NCBI GenBank assembly: GCA_947623455.1
Contig: OX392532.1
Coordinates: 1,984,001 to 2,048,000, forward strand
Length of the DNA stretch: 64,000 nucleotides
Origin: Mimachlamys varia
Taxonomy: Eukaryota > Mollusca > Bivalvia > Pectinida > Pectinidae
Direction: 5' to 3'
A program made the position numbers and the translations under genes. How positions within the stretch are numbered: the first letter of the stretch is position 1; each line of letters begins with the position of its first letter. The notes under the pieces are model-generated. The model ran no database searches. It saw only the letters and a list, made by a program, of their open reading frames with translations, and had not been told where the DNA came from. Below are positions 61,901 through 64,000 of this stretch, piece by piece.

Positions 61901-62635
61901 ATATAGATTTGAATGAATTTTTCTTCCTAGTTAGTCTATGTATTTTGTCAGATACACTGTTCCACTAATTAACCAGAACAAACCAGTACCTTTCAGAAAT
62001 GTGTAACTTTTATTTTGAGCATTGGTTTGTTAAAATGTTTTAGATTTTATGATGTACATAAAAGTTCATCAACCAGAACACTCTTGAGGAATATTACAAA
62101 TCAGAAATTTGTCTCAGAATAAAAGAAATGTATTTGAGTCAATTTTATTTATCATTATAAAGGGATGGTTATACATGTAAATCATTAAGGTATGTATATG
62201 AGTTGTGTTGAATTCATGTTTTTAATTGGTGTTGACAAGTGTGTGTTGAATTCATGTTTTTAATTGGTGTTGACAGGTGTCGAATTGAGTGAATCTGAAG
62301 TGATGGAGTTGAAGAAAGGCAAATCAAGGGAGATAATTCATGAAAATACCAGATTCCAGATCAGTCCTTGGAACCAGACAAAAAGTACTGAGCAGATAAA
62401 GCAGGTAGCATCACTGAAAGCCCTCGCTTGTTACGGCAAAATAGGTCACGACGGAAAGGAGGTCATGCCCTTAGAATCTCCCAGAGTCAATGGGTACGGT
62501 TTTGTGGGCACGCCCTCCCCAGCCCCTGGTGTAGACGAATCGCCGTTGATGACGTGGGGGGAAATTGATGGTACCCCGTTCAGACTAGAGGGCAATGAAA
62601 CACCTCTCACTGGGGCTGGAGGTCCAACATTCAAG
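55911..62635 (+). CDS. ESS2: Splicing factor ESS-2 (DGCR14/Es2 family), 3' partial
   Basis: Exons: 55911-56018, 56588-56750, 57196-57288, 59211-59359, 60586-60706, 62277-62635, all AG/GT and in phase, 331 codons so far. The family is a nuclear, spliceosome-associated (C complex) protein. Recognisable blocks: KVLDEETYTKNLENIIERDF with FFPDLPKLQ near the N-terminus; GLDRFLSKNTSEDNASFAEI; ADSWKYKARNSLMYVPDG; then NTRFQISPW, NGYGFVGTPSPAPGVDESPL, MTWGEIDGTPFRLEG and TPLTGAGGPTFK. The start is the first ATG, ten bases after a TATAAAG-like string. The human protein is about 476 residues, so roughly 140 C-terminal residues lie beyond 64000; I see no further exon after 62635. The exon 5 donor and exon body are tandemly amplified downstream. 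Confidence 0.95.
56311..56490 (+). repeat. 43-bp tandem copies of a tRNA-like SINE head
   Basis: Four units of CTACTTACCTACAGTGTAGG plus CAGAGCTCGGTAAGTCCTGGGTC. Only the last runs into GGGTTCGAACCC, a B-box-like word, suggesting that the 5' part of a tRNA-derived SINE was amplified. Confidence 0.6.
57462..57902 (+). repeat. 42-bp minisatellite in an ESS2 intron
   Basis: About ten units of GGCATTAGTTCAGAAGTCCT plus GAATAGTAAGGGGAGTGGCAGG. The minus strand is open for 154 codons only because 42 is a multiple of three. Confidence 0.92.
57903..59210. other. ESS2 intron 3
   Basis: Unique-looking AT-rich sequence after the 42-bp array; no feature recognised. Confidence 0.5.
59360..60585. other. 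ESS2 intron 4
   Basis: No repeat array or extra exon is recognised. Confidence 0.5.
60707..61184 (+). repeat. 28-bp minisatellite made of the ESS2 exon 5 end plus splice donor
   Basis: About 17 units, period 28 after a first 30-bp step. Each carries the last coding bases of exon 5 (ATGTATGTCCCTGATG) followed by GTAAGT, or GTCAGT in a few units. The second donor (after 60736) would add 30 nt in frame; later ones bring in a TGA. Confidence 0.92.
61185..61578 (+). pseudogene. Four tandem partial copies of ESS2 exon 5
   Basis: Copies at 61185-61256, 61283-61354, 61381-61452 and 61507-61578 are each exactly 72 nt and repeat the 3' 72 nt of exon 5 with few changes. Each is preceded by AG in a TATATAG or TATACAG context and followed by the same GTAAGT donor. 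Phase is 1-1, so any copy could insert 24 residues without a frameshift. Spacers between them are only 26-54 nt, too short for ordinary introns, so consecutive use is unlikely. Confidence 0.85.
61590..61800 (+). repeat. Same dispersed repeat, copy 5
   Basis: AAGATTTACAAGGGAACCCT, then GAATAAGACCAGGTGTTCAG and GCCGCCATGTAAAAATCATC, directly after the ESS2 exon 5 copies. Confidence 0.75.
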
Positions 62636-63019
62636 GTAAGGTTTCATGTTGATCTAGCGACATAACAACCAATCACCTGGAACAGATCATAATGCTGTTG
62701 TGATGGTGCAACTCTTCATTTCATGTGTGGTTTCTTGGCATGAATACATGTACAGCCCATATGGAACAGGGTGTTCTAGAATTCATTGATATCAGCACTC
62801 TCCATACATGTTTTTACATAAATAATGTGTATCAGTTCTTTAGAATATTGAATTGTGTTTATTGTACAAAGAAAGACTAATTAATGTTGTTTTAAAATCA
62901 ATCTATTACAAACAAATGTCTTGTTCTTTTGGTTTCTTATTCTTTAAAATTGCTTTGTCACATCAATACTAAAAGGAAGTCCTGAACTTCTAGGATACTG
63001 GAACTGTACCCAACTAACT
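62636..63019. other. Start of ESS2 intron 6
   Basis: Donor GTAAGG at 62636. No next exon is seen up to 64000, so the intron exceeds 1.3 kb. Confidence 0.6.
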
Positions 63020-63480
63020 GTATAGTGATGTATAGAGGTTACACAATGAGTGCTTGTTGGATATGGAATTTATTTCACTCGAGTTAATTATTTTTTAAAA
63101 GTTACAAAAGACACGAAAAAATAATTAACTCGAGTGAAATAAATTCCATAACCAATAAGCACGAGTCCTGTGACCTGTTTCGAATTCTACCACAATACGT
63201 TTAAGTCGCAGTCGCAATGTTGTTTTCTGTGAACCACGAATGATATTTGCTCGAAAACACATCATCTCGTATATACTCCTGCAAAATTGTGACGTCGTCA
63301 ACAATCAATGACGACGTCAACAATCAGCACGTTGCATTGAATCACGTGATTTCCGGTCAAAGTTTAACTTCTCAACCAATCAAATGTCCGGAAGGTCATA
63401 TTCCACTAGTGGTATATAATATACATTTATCCAACAGTCAGCATGTTTATACAATGGTCTGAGAGTTGAATAACACATGG
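63020..63480 (-). mobile_element. Foldback repeat, copy 2 (inverted)
   Basis: Reverse-complement relative of 4610-5060: it shows TCTCAACCAATCAAATGTCC then GGAAGGTCATATTCCAC, and the TTGGATATGGAATTTATTTC hairpin at 63057-63155. Confidence 0.7.
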
Positions 63481-63633
63481 TATTGTGGTAGAAATTGTAT
63501 TACCTACTTTCAGATAAAGAATTCCTTTTGTTTTATTTTACTTCTCAGTGAATCTAGATATTTCATACCGACACTTCTGATGTTATTTTTGTGGCTGCTG
63601 ATTTAGCTGTAGAATGTATACACTTTTATGTAA

Positions 63634-63742
63634 AGGAGAATGTCCGAAAGCTGTCTATTCTTTGAAATAATGGATTGGACGAGGCCGAAGGCCGAGTGCA
63701 ATCCATTATTTCAAAGAATAGACAGCTTGAGGACATTCTCCT
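63634..63742. mobile_element. Palindrome of about 109 bp
   Basis: AGGAGAATGTCCGAAAGCTG, then TCTATTCTTTGAAATAATGG, is mirrored after a GGCCGAAGGCC centre. Confidence 0.8.
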
Positions 63743-64000
63743 ACTTAAAACATAACCCTCTCTTGTAATAAATAGATATACTATTCATCGAATTACAAAG
63801 CTGACAATGCTTGTTGCATGTGAAGGTATGCTCAATCAACCTTGAAAAATATTGGACAGGTACAGGTAATGGTATGATGAGAGTGTGTTTATTCAACCGT
63901 AAATATTTTTGGACACATACAGGTAACAAATAAAGGAAACTATTTGTAGTAACTGCAGGAGTTTTTCATGCAATGCTATTTTATACTGCCAAAATTCATC

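Overview
The window is animal nuclear DNA, most likely from a bivalve mollusc and perhaps a scallop- or oyster-like pteriomorph. Coding sequence is a few percent of the window. It is split into short exons with canonical AG/GT borders, and the rest is AT-rich and full of tandem repeats, foldback elements, tRNA-derived SINEs and Penelope-like retroelement relics of a kind common in bivalve genomes. The species is inferred from these families and not proven.

Three genes can be assembled exon by exon, all on the + strand. (1) 18356-27648 is a sodium/glucose cotransporter of the SLC5 family: 13 exons, 626 residues and a stop, with only the first coding exon(s) missing. All sugar-pocket residues known from human SGLT1 that I checked are present. 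(2) 32747-49711 is a nine-exon gene, apparently complete, for a 410-residue type I membrane protein. It has a signal peptide, a propeptide that looks like a vitamin K-dependent gamma-carboxylation recognition site, a short Gla-like segment, a cysteine cluster, three thrombospondin type 1 repeats, a linker, one transmembrane helix and a short Pro/Arg-rich tail. Intron phases around the Gla-like exon (1, 0, 1) match those of vertebrate clotting-factor Gla exons. (3) 55911-62635 is the N-terminal 331 codons of the splicing factor ESS2 (DGCR14); its last exon(s) lie beyond the right edge.

Layout: 1-18 kb has no gene I can defend. It holds a SINE, a hAT-type MITE, a TTAA-flanked MITE, a 44-bp and a 30-bp minisatellite, Penelope and possible MULE relics, one hammerhead ribozyme, and a 3.7-kb satellite of 33-bp units. 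18.3-28.2 kb is the SLC5 gene. 28.2-32.6 kb is intergenic with a decayed hammerhead element and a Penelope relic. 32.7-49.8 kb is the Gla/TSP gene; its second intron carries a segmental duplication, a LINE fragment and a 1.9-kb satellite of 30-bp units. 49.8-55.8 kb is a nest of elements: a SINE, a Penelope reverse transcriptase broken by insertions, an intact-looking hammerhead ribozyme and a long palindrome. 55.9-64 kb is ESS2.

Most interesting: the probable Gla/thrombospondin membrane protein; hammerhead ribozymes with complete pairing; and a theme shared by all three genes, in which the exon end plus its splice donor has been tandemly amplified. In ESS2 this has produced four extra phase-compatible 72-nt copies of part of exon 5.
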